DNA of 64,000 bases from Panicum virgatum (GCF_016808335.1 NC_053141.1:5386711-5450710); one strand, 5' to 3'; counted from the first letter of the stretch, positions 33,476 through 45,304 are shown. The notes: generated by a model from the sequence alone, not told the origin. A program made the numbers and translations.

Positions 33476-34938
33476 TCATTCTCGCAGCAGGTCCACAAAC
33501 TTTTGGAAGTTCTCGTACGAGGCTCCCCCTTCGCTGATGCTCCGGCGGGCCGCGTCCCTAAACAGCCGCGCCCGCTTCCCGATCTCGCCGTCGCCGACGA
33601 CCTGCTCCACCTTGCTCCTCAGCTCCTCCTTCGTCACGACCCCGCCCGCGTCGGGCGACACCGCCAGGCCGGTCCTCCACACGTCGGTGATGTAGTTCCG
33701 GTCCACGAACTGGTCGGCGAAGTAAGGCCAGCACAGGAACGGGACGCCGTTCCTGACACCCTCCATCGTCGAGTTCCAGCCGCAGTGCGATACGAAGCAC
33801 GCCACCGCGCGGTGCGCCAGGACCTTCTGCTGCGGGCACCAGCTGACAACCATGCCCGTGCCGGCGACGCGGGCTTGGAACTCGTCGAACCACGCCTTGC
33901 TCAGGTCCCCGGCGGTGGTGAAGTCCGGGCGCACCACCCAGAGGAACGGCCGGCCGGTGAGCTCCAGCCCCAGCGCGAGCTCCCGGAACTGGCGCGGGTC
34001 GAAGACGGCCGTGCTGCCGAACGCCACGTACACGACGGACCCGTCGCGCTGGGCGTCGAGCCACTGGAGGCACTGGGTGTCCTCCGGCAGGAACTGCCCG
34101 ACGGGCTTCCGGAGCTCCCTGTCCGAGGTCAGGGGCCCGATGGGCACGACGTTGGGCGGCAGGATCTTGAACGCGCCGGCCTCGACCTCGTGGAAAGAGT
34201 TGCACACCACCATCTCGGCGTGCGCGGTGAGCATGCCGGTCCGGATGTGCAGCTCGAAGACGACCGGGTGCGCCTCGGGCGCGACGACATTCATCCATGG
34301 CAGCTGCGACGTGTGAAGCGGCGGAATCCCGGGTGCGAGCTGGAACGTCTCCTCACGCTCTGGCCAACCTGCCGCAAAGTGTGTCATTCACATTGAGTAA
34401 ATTGCATTGCAGAGATCCCGGGAGAGCTGATAAGGGGTTTGCAGTACTAACCCTTGTTGTTGAGGAGCCCATCCTCTATCAACTTGGGGATCTTGAGACA
34501 AATGACTAAGCAAGCCGCCGCCGGCGGCCAGAATGCGGCCACGCGGATGCCAAACTTTTTGGCGACGTCCAAGGACCACCACGTGTACACGTCGCACACA
34601 AGCCACTTCACCTTGGGCCTGCCGGCCGCCTCCATTCCGGCGATGAGCCGCTCCAGGTGCCCCGGCATGTGCCGGGAGTAGGAGTCGAAGATCTTGCCGA
34701 TGTCCTTGCGGTCGTCGTTATCGTCCAACCCGTCCGGGATGGATGCCAGGTGGATGCCGGTCAGCGCCGCCGTGCCGCCCGCCGCCTGCAGCGCGCCGAC
34801 GACCCGCGCGTGATGCGCTTCGGTGTTGACGAACGTGACCTCGAAGCCGTGGTCGACCAAGCGGTGGGAGAGCTCCATGAGCGGGGTGACGTGGCCCTGG
34901 GCCGGCACCGGCAGCACGAGGATGTGAGCCTTGGCCAT
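33476..34938 (-). CDS. UDP-glycosyltransferase, UGT83A-like, 459 aa, two exons
   Basis: Exon 1 is 34938-34452 and exon 2 is 34368-33476 (minus strand), with an 83-base intron having GTTAGT donor and GCGGCAG acceptor; codon G is split 1/2. The product starts M-A-K-A-H-I-L-V-L-P. The catalytic His16 lies in P-A-Q-G-H, and the partner Asp is in L-V-C-D (about 116). The C-terminal 44-residue PSPG box runs from W-C-P-Q-Q to F-A-D-Q, with H-C-G-W-N-S inside; the final Gln favours UDP-glucose. Length is normal for plant family 1 UGTs (soluble, cytosolic). Acceptors are likely small phenolics, hormones or other metabolites but cannot be predicted. The overall pattern (P-V-P-A-Q-G-H-V-T-P-L-M and D-V-Y-T-W-W) is UGT83A-like. 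Exon 2 and its 3' flank are duplicated in inverted orientation at 38262-39390. Confidence 0.93.
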
Positions 34939-35049
34939 GGCGCTCTCTCTTTCGCTATGGCTACAACCTACAAGAGGCAAGAGCCGCGCTGCGACTGCGA
35001 TTGGGGACGAGCTGCCTGAGGATTTTAGACCAAAGACCATTGGCCCTGC

Positions 35050-35058
35050 TTTATATAG
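35050..35058 (-). promoter_or_regulatory. TATA box of UGT gene
   Basis: The minus strand reads CTATATAAA about 115 bases upstream of the ATG at 34938, giving a leader of roughly 85 bases. Confidence 0.6.
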
Positions 35059-35059
35059 A

Positions 35060-36033
35060 AAGCAAACCCGTGGCGTGGATCGCCAACCCCACCCCCAACC
35101 GGGCACAACAAAGTGGCGTGGATCACGAGGTTCATTTGTATATCCCTGATATTCCTGTTCCATGTACTACTCGATGATTAAAAAAGTAGTAGAATTAATG
35201 ATTGGAAATCTAGGTCAACTGTCCCGCCTGATCGAGTAAAGAGTTTAGGTTTCGCAATGATTAAGTCCTGGATACAAGGGGTAATTTTTAGCCCTAAATT
35301 AGCTTTTATGTATCAAATAGGGGGGCTAATTTTGGATTAAAGTGAATTAACTCCCACCCCTCCCCCACCCAAATCCTTTATGGCGGGGACAGCGGACGGC
35401 GCCGCCGGAGGCGCAGCCATAAGGAGGAGGCGCGGACGGCGGACGGCAGCGCTGAAGGCGCGGCCATGGGGAGGCAGCGGCGCGGACGGCGGACGGAGAG
35501 GCGCGACCATGGGGAGGCGGCAGCCATGGTGATGGGGATTGGGACACTGACAGTCAGAGCCCACAGAATGGAGAGAATACGAAGAACATAATATAGCTAG
35601 GCGCTTGGTTCTTCAACCCTTTGGCTAGCTTTTTATTTATTTACCTAATCTGTTACCTAGCCTTTTAGCTAGAAAATTTACCTAATCTCTTGGAGTTGCT
35701 CTTAGAGTAAGAATGGGAGGAATCGAGCAGTAGCTCGGACGGTCTGTGCTCCACGTGGTGCAGCGGCCGGTTGCTGAGGTGAGCGTGTGTGCGTGTGTGC
35801 GTGTGGTGTGAGTGTGAGTGTTTGAGCATGGCACGTTCCAAGACTACTGAGACAACTTTGTTGGCGTTGAGTCCATTCAACCAGGGCACCTAAAATCTTA
35901 GGTGACTCCCAATGCTCCTGGTGTTTGGAGTTGGTGTATTTATTAGGGGATGTGGTCATTAAAACAACATTAGCCATGTATCCAAACAGCTCACCTGGGA
36001 CTGATTCTTAGCTTATCAATTCAAGGCTAAACA
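35060..36033. other. Upstream intergenic, no gene identified
   Basis: 35360-35530 is GC-rich with a short ggcgcggacggcggacgg-type repeat (35431 and 35481). 35795-35820 is a gtgtgtgcg microsatellite. Other frames are short. Nothing assignable. Confidence 0.4.
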
Positions 36034-36036
36034 TTA

Positions 36037-36230
36037 GGCCAGTCTCACTGGAAATTTCATGGCCATGGTTATCTAGACTGAGAAATAAATAACTGTGCTA
36101 GATGGATTTCATGGTGACGAAACTCTCGTCACATCCCATAAAATCCATCCTTCTCTCTCTTTGTCACGTCAACAAAATTGATGATATTTAATATCGTGAA
36201 ACCCTCCATAAAACTCCATTGAGACCGACC
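36037..36230. mobile_element. Tourist-like (PIF/Harbinger) MITE, diverged
   Basis: Left GGCCAGTCTCA and right TGAGACCGACC are imperfect inverted termini. The interior matches the neighbouring MITE at 36354-36546 (gtttcatggtgacgaaac, cacgtcaacaaaattgat). Flanks are TTA and TAG, so the 3-bp target duplication is not preserved. Confidence 0.65.
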
Positions 36231-36353
36231 TAGTCTTCAAAATTCCCTAAGCTAATGTTCCAAAAAAAAGGCCTAAGTTTGAGAACATGGCATGCTAAAT
36301 AACTGCGGTGCCTGTCTGATGGATGGCCTCTAAAACACTAAATGGTAGTATAA

Positions 36354-36546
36354 GGCCAGTCTCAGTGGGAGTTTTATGTACACAGATACCTAGATTGGGA
36401 ACTAGGTAACCGTGTCAGATGAGTTTCATAGTGATGAAACTTTCCTCATATCCCATGAAACTCCATCATTCTCTCTCCTTACCACGTCAGCAAAGTTGAT
36501 ATTTAATGTCATAAAACTCTTCATGAAACCATCACTGAGACTGGCC
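36354..36546. mobile_element. Tourist-like (PIF/Harbinger) MITE, 193 bp
   Basis: Termini GGCCAGTCTCAGTG and CACTGAGACTGGCC are inverted repeats, flanked by TAA on both sides (36351-36353 and 36547-36549). Non-coding. A second diverged copy lies 120 bases upstream. Confidence 0.85.
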
Positions 36547-36761
36547 TAATTCATTCCCCTACATCATTATTATTAATGCTTCATGGACTGTCAGTCTTGG
36601 AGTGGATGCCTTAAATACTGAACCGATCTGCTATTGAAATGTAGGAAAACAAAGATTAGGTCCTGGAAGGTGTTACAGATCCTATGAGCCTGTCACAAGA
36701 TAGTTCTAAGATCCATAGAAGTAATTTAGCATATGAACCGTTCAAGGTTTTTAGGTATCGT

Positions 36762-37899
36762 TGTTGACGCAAAATCAACACACTGGAATTCGAGGGCAAG
36801 TGTTCGCCAAGCTCCGGAAAGTCAACCAAACGTGCCAGTCAATTTGATCTGCAATTGACAAGGGATAAGGCAAAGTTAAATTCGAGAGCGTATCGGCTGG
36901 GATTCCGAATATTTCTCACACCAACGTATCGGCAAGCTCTGCCGATAGGGAAGAAGACAAAAAATATTAAATGCGGGTATGAGATGGACGAGCGCGTCGG
37001 CAGATTCAGCCTATGCGGAAAACGACGAAATCAGCTTGGAACGGCCGATTGTACGTATATGACAAGATTCCAGTCATGAATGTGTAACTTAGATGATGTA
37101 GCTCAAAATAGATCTAAACCGGCTTTTATAATAACTAGATATTACTGCAAATTCTAAGCCAATCTAATATGTTTCTAAGCAAATAGATGTGATGATGGCC
37201 AAAAACATAGGAAAAACCTACAAATCTAGCCTGATATCGATAAATTGTGAATAAATCTAGACGAGAAAATAGCGATGCGCCCGAGATCAAAGCCTAGATA
37301 AACTTGATAACTTTTGAATAGATTTGAACGAAGCTACAGCCATATGCCCGGTAGCTAAAGCTCAAATATATTCGGTAAAATAAAAACTCACCAGCAAATC
37401 AAGTCGCTCGAATGTGAGACGTTCTTGATCAACTTGAAAGAACTTGCCGAAAAGAAAATAGCGAAGTCGCCGACAGGAAAAGTAAAGTGCAAAGAAATTG
37501 TAAAAGGTTTGTTGTATTGGATGTGTATCAACTTTTTTTTGGTCCCGCACAACTAATATATATAGTCTACGCTAACAAGTCCTAGCCGATTACGGCAAAC
37601 ACATTACTTGAGTAAAAGTTAAAGACATCCTAATTTAAACTATACTAAAAATTACAACCGAATCATCAGAATCCTCGCAAAACTCGGACTTCTTTCCCTT
37701 CTTGACTCATCGGCAACTCTCCCATCGGCCGATCGCCAAACTATGCGGATCAGCATCTTCATGGAATATACTTCTGGCCCATCGGCTACGACTCCATCGG
37801 GCGGTCCTGATCCTATGCATGTTTTGGTTTCTTTCGAATCGGCAGCTTTTTCTTCACAATATCACCTTCCTTGACATGTGTCAAAAAACGGTGTCAACA
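36762..37899. mobile_element. Solo LTR, 1138 bp
   Basis: The unit begins TGTTGACGC and ends GTGTCAACA, giving TG...CA ends with a 7-bp inverted repeat (TGTTGAC/GTCAACA). It is flanked on both sides by the identical pentanucleotide ATCGT (36757-36761 and 37900-37904). No primer-binding site, coding domain or second LTR follows, so this is a solo LTR left by recombination between two LTRs. Internal catcggc/gccgat motifs recur and a TATATATAG lies at 37557-37566. Superfamily not determined. Confidence 0.9.
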
Positions 37900-37904
37900 A
37901 TCGT

Positions 37905-38261
37905 TTGATTATTTTTAGTTTAAGTCATAAGTCTCGTCACAGTGAATATTTACACATCAATTAGGAGTACTAAATCTAGATTTATTATAAAATTAATTTC
38001 ATAAGTAATCACGAAACAAATCTATAAGTCTAATTAGTTCATAATTTGACCACCAAGTGCTACAATAATCATTCACTAATCCTACATTAATTATATTTAA
38101 TAGATTCATCTAGAGTTCTAATGGCAACTTATGCAATTAATTTTATATTAAATTGAAATATTCGAATTGATATCTACATATTTGATGTGACATCAGTTTG
38201 AAAAAACAAACGACACATGATCATTTTTTCTATGTACTGGTGTACTAGCATCTTAATAATT
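37905..38261. other. AT-rich intergenic, no gene
   Basis: Contains no open frame of note; the segment resembles the AT-rich MITE-like sequence at 58850-59030 in general phrases (atcattaattaattac, tagactcatc) but ends were not defined. Confidence 0.35.
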
Positions 38262-39167
38262 GTTTAACCAGGGTGGCTGCATCTCTTGCGACAGGTTGGC
38301 CAGAGCGTGATGAGACGTTCCAGCTTGCCCCCTGGATTCCGCCCTGCACATGTCGCAGCTGCCGTGGATGAACGTCGTCGCGCCCGAGGCGCACCCGGTC
38401 GTCTTCGAGCTGCACATCCAGACCGTCAGGCTCACCGCCCTCGCCGAGATGGTGGTGCGCAACTCTTTCCGCGAGGTCGAGCCCGGCGCGTTCAAGCTCC
38501 CGCCGCCCAACGTCCTGCCCATCGGACTCCTGACCTCGGACAGGGAGCTCCGGAAGCCCGTCGGGCAGTTCCTGCCGGAGGACACCTGGTGCCTCCAGTG
38601 GCTTGGCGCCCAGCCCAACGGGTCGGTCGTGTACGTGGCGTTCGGCAGCTTCACAGTCTTCGACCCACGCCAGTTCTGCGCCAGTTCCGTTCCTTTGGGT
38701 GGTGCGGCCGGACTTCCCCACCGGCGCCCAGAGCAAGGCGTGGTTCGACGATATCTAGGCCCGCATCGCTGGCACGGGCATGGTGGTCAGGTGGTGCCCC
38801 CAGCAGAAGGTCGTGGCGCACCGTGCGGTGTGTGCTTTTTCGCTTCGTGTCGCATTGCGGCTGGAACTCGACGATGGAGGGTGTCAGGAACGGCATGCCG
38901 TTCCTGTCCTGGCCTTACTTCGCCGACCAGTTCCTGGACCGGATCGGAACTACATAACCGACATGTGGAGGACCGGCCTGGCGGTGTCGCCCGACGCGGG
39001 CGAGGATGTCCAAGGAGGAGCTGAGGTGCTAGGTGGAGCAGGTCGTCGGCGACGGTGAGATCATGGAACGGGCGCGGCTGTTCAGGGACGCGGCCCGCCG
39101 GAGCATCAGCGAAGGGGGAGCCTCGCCCGAGAACTTCCAAAAGTTTGTGGACCTGCTGCGTGAATGA
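38262..39167 (+). pseudogene. UGT83A-like exon-2 pseudogene, inverted duplicate of 33476-34368
   Basis: The plus strand from the acceptor-like gcgacag/gttggccagag at 38270 to TGA at 39165-39167 matches exon 2 of the neighbouring UGT along its whole length, and similarity continues into the 3' flank to about 39390. There is no exon 1. Lesions: one-base loss near 38346, a small deletion/rearrangement at 38678-38700 removing the segment before the P-F-L-W-V-V strand, a TAG near 38756, extra bases around 38832-38850 that shift the frame inside the PSPG box, and another shift near 38940. Fragments of P-S-P-G sequence are visible in three frames. It cannot encode an enzyme. Confidence 0.92.
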
Positions 39168-39390
39168 GAGTCGCCGTGCGCGACGCGCTCTCTGTGCTCC
39201 CAGGGAATCCCATCCTTCGCTCGCAGATGTGCTTGTACCTGGGTGTGCTAATAACTGCTTCTGATTTGGCACGGACGCTTGCATTGGTCAATCATCGAAT
39301 CGAATTGTTTTATGATCCATCAGAAATTCAGAATGAATATTAGCTATTTCCAATTTGATTCACCAGCAGTTAGTCCAGCATTTCAATATC

Positions 39391-40419
39391 ATGCATATCT
39401 ATCAAGTCGGCTCGGCTTGGTTCGTGAAATGCGGAGCTAGGTACAAAGTTGTAGGTGCACATAATTCTTTATCACTTCTAAATTTGTATCATATTTGCTT
39501 CACTATCACGCATATATACTATGAAAGTGCCGCACCCCCTTCTATTTCTCTGTAGCTCCTACCCTGAATGGAATGGTTCTATTCCAAATTTTAGGGATGA
39601 GATGATTTTAGGGATGAGATGATTTATGCTGCATGTTTGATTAGATGGATGGAACTATTCTATTTCTTAGTTTAGTTGGAGGTACGAGGAGTGAGCTATT
39701 ATTAAATTGGTATGCACCATTACGTGGGTCTTGCTTGTAGGTCACCCAATCCTCCTCTTTCTCTCTCCTAGTTTTGTCAGCCATGGCTCATTCTTCTCCT
39801 ACGCTGCCAATCTCCCTCCCTCGCGCCTCACGATCTTGCCCTCCACGTGTCGCCTGCGCTTCGCTCCCACGCCACAAGCAACGGATGAGTGAGATGTCCA
39901 AAAACATCGAGGTTGAAGAGGTCGTAAATATCAGACCACGCAGAGAAGTAACTAGGCCCACTGTGCAAGTTCTGGAACTTGAATTGACCCATGATTGACG
40001 GATTATCATTGTGCATGGCATGTGTGATGTGGTGTTTGTGGAGTGTCCTAGTATTCACCCCTGCACTGGCCAACTCCTCTCTGTTGACATCATTGGCTTG
40101 CCCATTTATAACTTGGAGTGAGCAGAAGTCCATACACTCTTTACTGGTTTATTGGGTGCTACCTTACCTTTTGCTTCTGTTGCTTTCTTTGCTGATTTAT
40201 TATGTTCTGTCTTACTTTTTTCTTTGGGATGGTTCGTCCCTTTTTCTTTTGGTGTGTGTGTGGGGGGGGGGGGGGGAGGGGGCTGCCTGCGGTGACATAT
40301 TTCTTCGCAGGTTCAGGCGTTGGGGTGTGTGGCTGCTTTTAGTCACCAGTAGTTGAGGGTCATCCCGAAGACGATGCAATGGACCGATCAATGGGCGGTG
40401 TGAGAATAACAAGTTTCTT
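39391..40419. other. Intergenic, no gene identified
   Basis: Holds a local direct repeat (ttttagggatgagatgat at 39590 and 39608), a poly-G run at 40261-40279, and short frames without recognisable motifs. Confidence 0.4.
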
Positions 40420-40985
40420 CTAGTGGATCCAGGTGTTACGGGCATCCCCCAAAGTAAAAATCTCAGCATCTGCCATCGGGATATCAAGAGCGATGGGTTC
40501 TGCATTTTGATGGACATGATCAATCTTCTCCACGACATACCCATCCTGCACTGGCACTGTGTGGCAGACCTTTTCCTCGGGTAGCACAACCCCCGTTGCT
40601 AGCTCAATCAACAACGTTGAGAAACCTCCAGCTATAAGACTGAAGGGGGTTGGACCAACTCATCATGACTAGAACCCAAACATATCTCGGGGGCCGGCAT
40701 GCTACATCGACCAGGGGAGGGGTGGCTAGGTTCAGTTGCTGGAGCGGGTAGTTGTTGTTCCACCTTTTTAGAGGTGCAACTACTCTTGCCTTAGAACTTT
40801 CGTAATGCTGCTTCAACATCAATCCCCGCTTCTCTGAGCTTCCCAAATATTTCATCCATTATCTCTTGTTTGAATCGGTCTATTCGACGCTCCGGCTTTG
40901 TGTGAAGCATCATTGACGACTTTGTGCGGGGGACGTGAAGACCCCATCCTTCCAAGAGAAGTTCTTTAGAAAATGGGATCAAGTT
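40420..40985 (-). pseudogene. TnpA-like fragment (CACTA accessory protein), degenerate
   Basis: The minus-strand frame at 40614-40420 encodes L-I-E-L-A-T-G-V-V, V-E-K-I-D-H-V and L-D-I-P-M-A-D-A-E-I-F-T-L-G-D-A, which aligns in pattern with the domain L-D-I-P-T-x-D-G-x-T-x-L-G-E of the TnpA-like genes in both CACTA elements here. A second frame (40982-40791) is open through the boundary with the adjacent repeat and ends K-L-R-E-A-G-I-D-V-E-A-A-L-R-K-F. No full gene or element ends found. Confidence 0.45.
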
Positions 40986-41476
40986 GACTGAAAACTTGGG
41001 TAAGTCTTAATGGTAAGTTAAGATGTCATTAGAAGAGACTTAATGGCCGAGAAGCGATACTTTTAATTAAGTGCTTCAACAACGTGGACTAGGGGTGGCA
41101 TTTGACTACCGATACGACGGGATATAATTAAGTGCTTCAACAACGTGGACTAGGGGTGGCATTTGACTACCGATACGACGGGATACATCTTTGTGCCAAG
41201 GGTTCTCTTCCTCTCACCCCCTCTTTATATTTTCGCATTTTATTCTTGCAACTTGAGTGCCTTTACTTTCTTAGTATAGTGTCTTGCTAGAATTGGCTAT
41301 AGGTTGCAAAACTCTTTTGAAATAATAATTTCACGTAGAAGAATCATAGTTGCACATCTAAATAGCATGCAATAGTTTAATTTATTGTGCAAACTAGTCC
41401 AAGTCATAGGTTAAAATTTTAGTTTGCCTAATTCACTCTCTCCCTCTTTTAGGTTACGAGGACCCGATCACTTTCA
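40905..41476 (-). repeat. Inverted second copy of the 12002-type repeat, with 61-bp tandem duplication
   Basis: Read on the minus strand from 41476 it begins tgaaagtgatcgggtcctcg and follows 12002-12480 closely (gcaacctatagccaattct, ggtcttcacgtcccccgcac). A 61-base unit is duplicated in tandem at 41064-41124 and 41125-41185 with perfect or near-perfect identity; the copy at 12002 has a single unit. Confidence 0.75.
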
Positions 41477-42026
41477 TACATCTATTGACTATGATTAGAA
41501 TGAACTCTAGAGAATGGATGGTTTATTAAAGAACCATGGCTTCACGAGGCTAATTAACGAAGAGTTTTTTTTTGGATTGGTGCCATTACAATTTATGAAT
41601 TTTGGAGAAGTACCATTACTATTCACCTATTCTGAGTTTTACCATTATAATTCTTCCTCCATTTAAAACATGACACGGTATACATCTAGTATACGTATGG
41701 AGAAGCATTAGGCCCAGCTGCAGCGTACACAACATTATCATATTTTCGTATGGACAAAACTACCCCTTCCACCTTTACTCTCTCTACGTCACTGACGTAT
41801 GGACCCACTAGTCATATTCTTCCTTCCTTCCTTCGCCGTCTTCTCCATGAGACCATGACAGCTTCGTTCCCAACTCCCACGCCAACGAAGTAGCCGCAGG
41901 CAGCGTGGAGCTCATCGGAGGCCGCCCCTCAGAGCGTGCAGCCGCAATAGAGGAAGAAGCAGCACATCATGGAGACGAGCACGACGGATTTAACGGCCGC
42001 GACGACGCCCTAGAGTGTGGCGTCCA

Positions 42027-44440
42027 TGTAACATCCCGAAAATACGCCCAATTAAATCGCCCGCTAAAAATTTAATTTTCCAAAATCTTTTTTGTCGTTG
42101 GGCTCAAATCGTTCTAAATCTTTTTGTCCAAACTCCCAATGTCCCGAAATCTCTCCTGGCGATCTGCCGTTCCGACACCCGTACCAATCACCGTCTCATC
42201 TCGTTGTTCTTCCTCTTTCTGCGTGCGTCGCTTCCCGCCGAAGCTGCCGCCGCTCGCGACTGTCGTCGCGCTCCCGTCCGACCACCGTCGCGAATCCCGC
42301 CGGCACCTCTCTCTATCTCTTTCTCTCTCTTCCCCTTTTTTTCTTTTCATTTTTTCCCTTTTCTTTTTCTCTTTCTCCTTCTTCCTTCCTTCTCCCTCCC
42401 TCTCTCCTTCTCTGCGCCGAGCCTCCCCTGCATGCCGCGCCTCCCCCGGACGCCGCCTCCCCCCACCAGCGCCCCTGCCCCGTCCCGTCCCCGCTGCGCG
42501 CCACCACCTACCTCTGCCGCGCCATCAATTCGCCACCGCTATGCGCCACCGCCCCTTCCTTCTCGCCTCGTCGCCCGCACCCGCCCCGGCGAGCCGCCCT
42601 CGCCGCACACCACTCGAGCAGAGCTCGGCGCGCCTGCCACCGCCCCCCTGGCCGCCACCTGCGCCCCCCTCCACTTGCTGTCCTTGCCGCTCGCCCCGTC
42701 TCGTCGCTGGCCGTGCCCCATTGCCGCTCCGCGACGCCGAGCTAGGGCCTCCGCCATTAAAGCTCGGTGCAGAGCTTGCCCCGCCGGCCACCACCGCGGC
42801 CCCCTCGCCCCGCCTAAGCCTGGCCTATAAATAGAGCTCCCCGCGAAGCCCTCGGGCACCCCGGCCTCGCCCACCCCTGCGCGCCCCCTCTCCTCAGCTG
42901 CAGTGCCGCCGCCACGACCGCCAGGACCGGCCACCGCCCGCTCTCGTCGCCCCACCTCCTCGCGTCGTCCTAGCCCGAGGTAGGGCCGGGAATCGAATCC
43001 CCGTAGCCCCCTCTCCCTTTTCCCCTCCCTCCTGGCCGCCGCCGCCCCCTGGACCGCCAGAATCCAGCGCTGCCGGCGCCGTCCCCCCTCCTCTACTTCT
43101 GTCGTGAGGAAGGAGAAAGGGGGCAAATTTGCCCTTAACCCCCTGCTCTCTCTCCTTTTTATTTAAGAACCCCCCGTGTAGCCTCTTTTACAAAAGAAAC
43201 CCCTCCCTTATTCCTTTTCAAGAATAGGTCCCTCCACTATATGAAAATAATCATACACAGACCCCTACATATTTTTAGAGTAGCCCAGATATTTTCTAAA
43301 ATTTCAATCAAGTCTTTGCCATCCCAAAAATAATTACAGAGAAGCCCTCTCTTATTTCTTTTAATGAATAAGCCCCTCCACTATATAAAATATTTATGAG
43401 TAGATCCCTGCCTAATTTCCAGAATAGCCCGAACCTTTTCCAAAATTCTATTCAAGTCCTGCCACTCCCAGAAATAATTACAAATAGACCCCCGGATCCT
43501 TATTTAGCCCTAAACCCCTCTTCGGCCTATCATTTCATGCGCCAAAAATCCTCTGTTTGCCCCAAAACGTTACCACACCATTTCTAACATAATTCCGGCC
43601 ATGCCATTAAGAAATCTCCCAAAAATATTCTTTCTACCATCATTTCTTAAGTTATTCTTGATTCAAGCTCAACGATAAAATGTTTATTTCTTTTTATTTA
43701 TTATGTGTTTGTTGGTGTGCGCCGTAGATCACGGAGTGACCGAGGAAGAACCCGTCAAGGAGCAGTACCGCGAGCAGGTGTGCGAGGACTAATACCGCGA
43801 CCCCGAACCCGAAGGACAGTACCTCGATCAGGACCTCTCGGAATGCTTTGAAGACGACAAGTTCAATCTCATCCTTTGATTGCATATTTCGACCCAGTTT
43901 TATAAACACAACCTATTGGCCTATTATACAAAATTGCATATGTTTTTACTGCTAAAAACATGTTGGATAGCCACCCTTGATTTGTTATAACCACTCCTTG
44001 ACCATCTAGATTAATGTCAGCCCTATCCTTGATTTATCCTGCGCATATCTGTGTTACCCCCTCCGTGGATGGGGTTGGACTTATTAAGTACTTTTGTACT
44101 CACCCGATATATATTTGTGGTTTTCTTCAGAGGAAGATCCGGACTTCGTTGTTGAAGACGTCGAGTAGAGGTTGCGTCCGCACCCAACTTTGCCTGTGGT
44201 GTTGGTCCTCTGCAAGATGCTCCTACTGGCGCGATACTCTAAGCCCGAGCTGGATCCCATGTGGGTCCTATTTTGGTGTATCACCATAGCCATTTTACTT
44301 CTTATTATCATTTGTATCGAGTGTCCACCTCCTTGGAGGTTTGTACGGCGATGTACTATCTGATGTAATAAATGTGTATCAGCCTCCTGGGACTGATATT
44401 TGTATCACATTTAAGTCACCTCTTATGAAGGGACGCTTCC
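42027..44440 (+). repeat. 5' LTR of Gypsy element
   Basis: Begins TGTAACATCCCG and ends ggacgcttcc just before the primer site; the expected terminal CA is CC here but CA in the 3' LTR. Similar to 50314-53596 over most of its length, but it lacks about 893 bases that lie in the 3' LTR between aatgtc (52278) and agccctatcc (53173). GC-rich frames in 42100-43100 are not genes. Confidence 0.9.
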
Positions 44441-44442
44441 GG

Positions 44443-44454
44443 TGGTATCAGAGC
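44443..44454 (+). promoter_or_regulatory. Primer-binding site (initiator tRNA-Met type)
   Basis: TGGTATCAGAGC, two bases after the 5' LTR, is the standard complement of the plant initiator tRNA-Met 3' end. Confidence 0.95.
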
Positions 44455-44584
44455 CGTAAGTTGGCTGTAGGATGTGACTCCTAGGATCGAGACCTTATGT
44501 TCAAGCCTTTCCACATTAGGACCCTCTATTCTCTTTGTACCCAAGTGTTTGTGCAAAGTTTGTTCACCCTACCTCTGTTTTCAG

Positions 44585-45304
44585 ATGGCTGAGGAAAGAT
44601 GGACCCAGGGCATTTGCCAAGCTGCACCTGGCCTCCCCAGCCTTTTGATCAATGCCCTGGAGAGTCTTGGTGTTTCAGAACACCCAATGTACTATAGCAG
44701 GGAGTACGAGCACCATGGTACCCTTCGCTGCAGGGTGATCCTGGTCATCGCCAAAAGTGACCGCTACCCCGACATCCAGCCATGGCGAGTGACCACCACC
44801 GGGTTTAGGTACCGAGACACCTACCCCTTGGTCATCAGGAAGGCGCTCTGTTATCTGTGCCAGATTTTCGAGGAACATCTCGTTCCCACACCAATGAGGA
44901 TCTTTTCTCCGGCCATCAGAACCCCAGTTTGGGAGGCTCGCATGAGAAGCCTGGAACGGCGTCACCACGAAGAGGACCCCCTATACCAAGTGGCTACTTA
45001 CCTAGCCTCCTTGGATCAGCTCTTTGACGAGCAAGCCAGTATCATGAGGGAGCAGACCCATCGGGCTGAGCAAGCAGAGCTCGCAATAAGAATGCATCAA
45101 ATCCGGGTGGCTCAAGCCGCGTTCAGTAGGGAAGCGGTTGCCCAAGAGAGCCTCAGGCAGGCCTGGGACCTGCGTATACAAGAATGGACCAGAAGTGGAA
45201 CGCCAGTCCCGGCAATTGGCGAAACCCATGTCCTACTTGAGACGCCCATCATGGGATGGGGACCACTTTTTTGGGACCCCACAAACCCCACCCGAGAACC
45301 CTGA
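44585..45304 (+). pseudogene. Extra ORF upstream of gag (ORF0), about 239 aa, truncated by frameshift
   Basis: From ATG 44585 (M-A-E-E-R-W-T-Q-G-I) the frame stays open to TGA at 45302. It encodes E-H-H-G-T-L-R-C and D-I-Q-P-W-R-V-T-T-T-G-F-R-Y segments, then a long Glu/Arg/Ala-rich region (about 130-210) likely to be coiled coil. The adjacent frame continues in the same style (V-E-G-E-A-A-E-Q-P-L-E-N-G) to a stop near 45455, so a one-base change near 45295 has cut the C-terminus. It resembles upstream ORFs I recall in other grass Gypsy elements. Function unknown; not gag. Confidence 0.6.

Noticed and set aside
33356..34396. 346-codon plus-strand frame opposite UGT exon 2
   Set aside because: Antisense shadow; the minus strand has the PSPG box and correct splicing.
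42015..43126. Pro/Arg-rich frames in the 5' LTR
   Set aside because: They recur with changes and broken frames at 50324-51340 in the 3' LTR; GC-rich LTR sequence, not genes.
44443..44454. tRNA-like match
   Set aside because: Only the 12-base primer-binding complement; there is no tRNA gene.
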